Below, piece by piece: positions 63,132 through 64,000 of a stretch of 64,000 bases of DNA (the stretch's first letter is position 1; each line of letters begins with the position of its first letter). The notes below the pieces were generated by a model. That model was not told the origin of the DNA. It did not search any database and saw nothing but the letters and a program-made list of their open reading frames with translations. A program made the position numbers and the translations under genes. Origin of the DNA: CAILZL01 sp035548495 (lineage in GTDB: Bacteria > Pseudomonadota > Gammaproteobacteria > Steroidobacterales > Steroidobacteraceae); the NCBI GenBank assembly GCA_035548495.1, contig DASZSV010000064.1:30046-94045 (forward strand). The letters run 5' to 3'.

Positions 63132-64000
63132 ATGAATGACACTCGCGCCGCTTTAACCAACCGCTGCCATCAACTGCTTGACTGGTTGATTCATCACGCC
63201 TGTCCATTGTGGTCCACACAGGGCGTGGATGCACACAACGGTGGCTTTGAAGAAATACTGGATCAACAAGGCCACGGACTGAACAAGCCACGACGTGCTC
63301 GCGTGCAACCACGACAGATTTATTCATTTGCCGTGGCCGCACACCTTGGCTGGAAAGGCGACGTTGGCATCGTGAGGCGCGGCGTGGATTACTTCATTCA
63401 ACATTATCGGCGCGAAGATGGCCTGTTCCGCACGCTGTGTGACATTGAAGGCAGGCCGCTGGATGATCACGCCTTTCTCTATGATCAATCCTTTGCACTG
63501 CTGGCATTTGCATCGGCCGCAAAGCTGTTGAACGCCCGCGCTGAATTTGAATCGCATGCGCTTGAATTGCGTGCAGCAATTGAACGGCATTTGCGCACCT
63601 GTGAGAAAGGCTTTATTTCCAGTGATTCACACAGCGAAGTACGCGAATCCAATCCGCACATGCACCTGCTGGAAGCCTGCATTGCATGGCGCGATGTGGG
63701 CAATGATGCAGGCTGGCAGGTGCTTGCTGAAGAACTGACGGAACTTGCACTGCGCAAATTCATTCAGCCCAATGGTGCATTGAAAGAATTTTTCACTGAT
63801 GACTGGCAACCTGCCCCGGGCACTCCCGGCCGCATTGTTGAACCGGGACATCAGTTCGAATGGGCATGGCTGTTAATGCAATGCAATGGCAAGGATGCGC
63901 AGCATCGCCGTGATGTGGCACTGAAGTTGATCGACATCGGCGAAACACATGGTGTGCGCAATGGCGTAGCCATCAATGCCTTGCTGGATGATTTTTCCGT
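63132..64000 (+). CDS. AGE-family sugar isomerase/epimerase, probably mannose isomerase (3' end outside window)
   Basis: The first 289 residues are visible; the family has about 380-410. It starts MNDTRAALTNRCHQLLDWLI. QPRQIYSFAVAAHLGW, DHAFLYDQSFALLAFA, SNPHMHLLEACIAW and EPGHQFEWAWLL (Glu237 to His240 in its first part) are the signature of the N-acylglucosamine 2-epimerase/mannose isomerase alpha/alpha-barrel. Enzymes of this group convert mannose to fructose, epimerise N-acylglucosamine, or epimerise cellobiose. The kinase beside it and the mannanase upstream favour mannose isomerase. It starts 15 bases after the kinase stop. Translation runs off the window at 64000. Confidence 0.9.
   Translation, partial: MNDTRAALTNRCHQLLDWLIHHACPLWSTQGVDAHNGGFEEILDQQGHGLNKPRRARVQPRQIYSFAVAAHLGWKGDVGIVRRGVDYFIQHYRREDGLFRTLCDIEGRPLDDHAFLYDQSFALLAFASAAKLLNARAEFESHALELRAAIERHLRTCEKGFISSDSHSEVRESNPHMHLLEACIAWRDVGNDAGWQVLAEELTELALRKFIQPNGALKEFFTDDWQPAPGTPGRIVEPGHQFEWAWLLMQCNGKDAQHRRDVALKLIDIGETHGVRNGVAINALLDDFS

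Noticed and set aside
1..64000. tRNA, rRNA, CRISPR arrays, transposases
   Set aside because: None could be recognised by eye on either strand. A covariance or repeat search would be needed to exclude small RNA genes.

Overview
The window comes from a Gammaproteobacterium with moderate GC that degrades plant polysaccharides. The block glmS-glmU-atpCDGAHFEBI followed by parB-parA-rsmG is the classical gammaproteobacterial origin-proximal neighbourhood. hemW, rdgB, rph, yicC, gmk and a PBP1b-type mrcB fit the same class. Large TonB-dependent receptors of the catecholate/oligosaccharide type, flavin-dependent tryptophan-halogenase-family proteins and many secreted glycoside hydrolases point to a Steroidobacter-, Cellvibrio- or Xanthomonas-like lifestyle. 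The genus cannot be fixed from the sequence alone.

Layout. (1) 1-6.7 kb: a hemicellulose block with the C-terminal part of a GH44 endoglucanase/xyloglucanase, a Tat-exported GH2, a GH29 alpha-L-fucosidase, and a convergent ThuA-like protein. GH44 + GH2 + GH29 would suit fucosylated xyloglucan. (2) 6.7-17.6 kb, all on the minus strand: a LytS/LytTR two-component pair, a TonB-dependent receptor, then three flavin-dependent halogenase-family genes joined by ATGA stop/start overlaps. Downstream of them is a frameshifted relic of a cysteine-rich repeat protein. (3) 18.1-19.7 kb: a secreted GH39. (4) 19.8-42.2 kb: housekeeping core: glmS, glmU, the ATP synthase operon with a good promoter and terminator, a GST-like gene, parAB, rsmG, an AcuI-type reductase, cytochrome c4, rpmE, hemW, rdgB, rph, a PP2C phosphatase, yicC and gmk. 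A face-to-face pair of perfect DnaA boxes lies upstream of rpmE. (5) 42.2-49.1 kb: a cytosolic PAS histidine kinase, PBP1b with a coupled TPR lipoprotein, an ABC-2 exporter, and a pRiA4b-ORF3/DUF6429 fusion. (6) 49.2-64 kb: a mannan-type utilisation locus with a GH5 beta-mannanase, a GH3, an SGNH-type acetylesterase, an intact cysteine-rich three-repeat periplasmic protein (divergent), and a second TonB-dependent receptor behind an operator-like dyad. A fourth halogenase-family gene follows, overlapping a ROK fructokinase, and then an AGE-family mannose isomerase/epimerase cut by the window end.

How it fits together. In the right-hand locus, secreted enzymes would cut and deacetylate beta-mannan and the receptor would import oligosaccharides. 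GH3 would finish them, AGE would convert mannose to fructose, and the ROK kinase would phosphorylate fructose. A flavin halogenase homologue is translationally coupled to this sugar kinase. The same receptor/hairpin/halogenase order occurs in the left locus with three tandem halogenases, and a decayed copy of the cysteine-rich repeat protein lies beside it. The recurring module of receptor, halogenase-family flavoprotein(s) and cysteine-rich repeat protein is the main candidate for an undescribed system. Its substrate is unknown.
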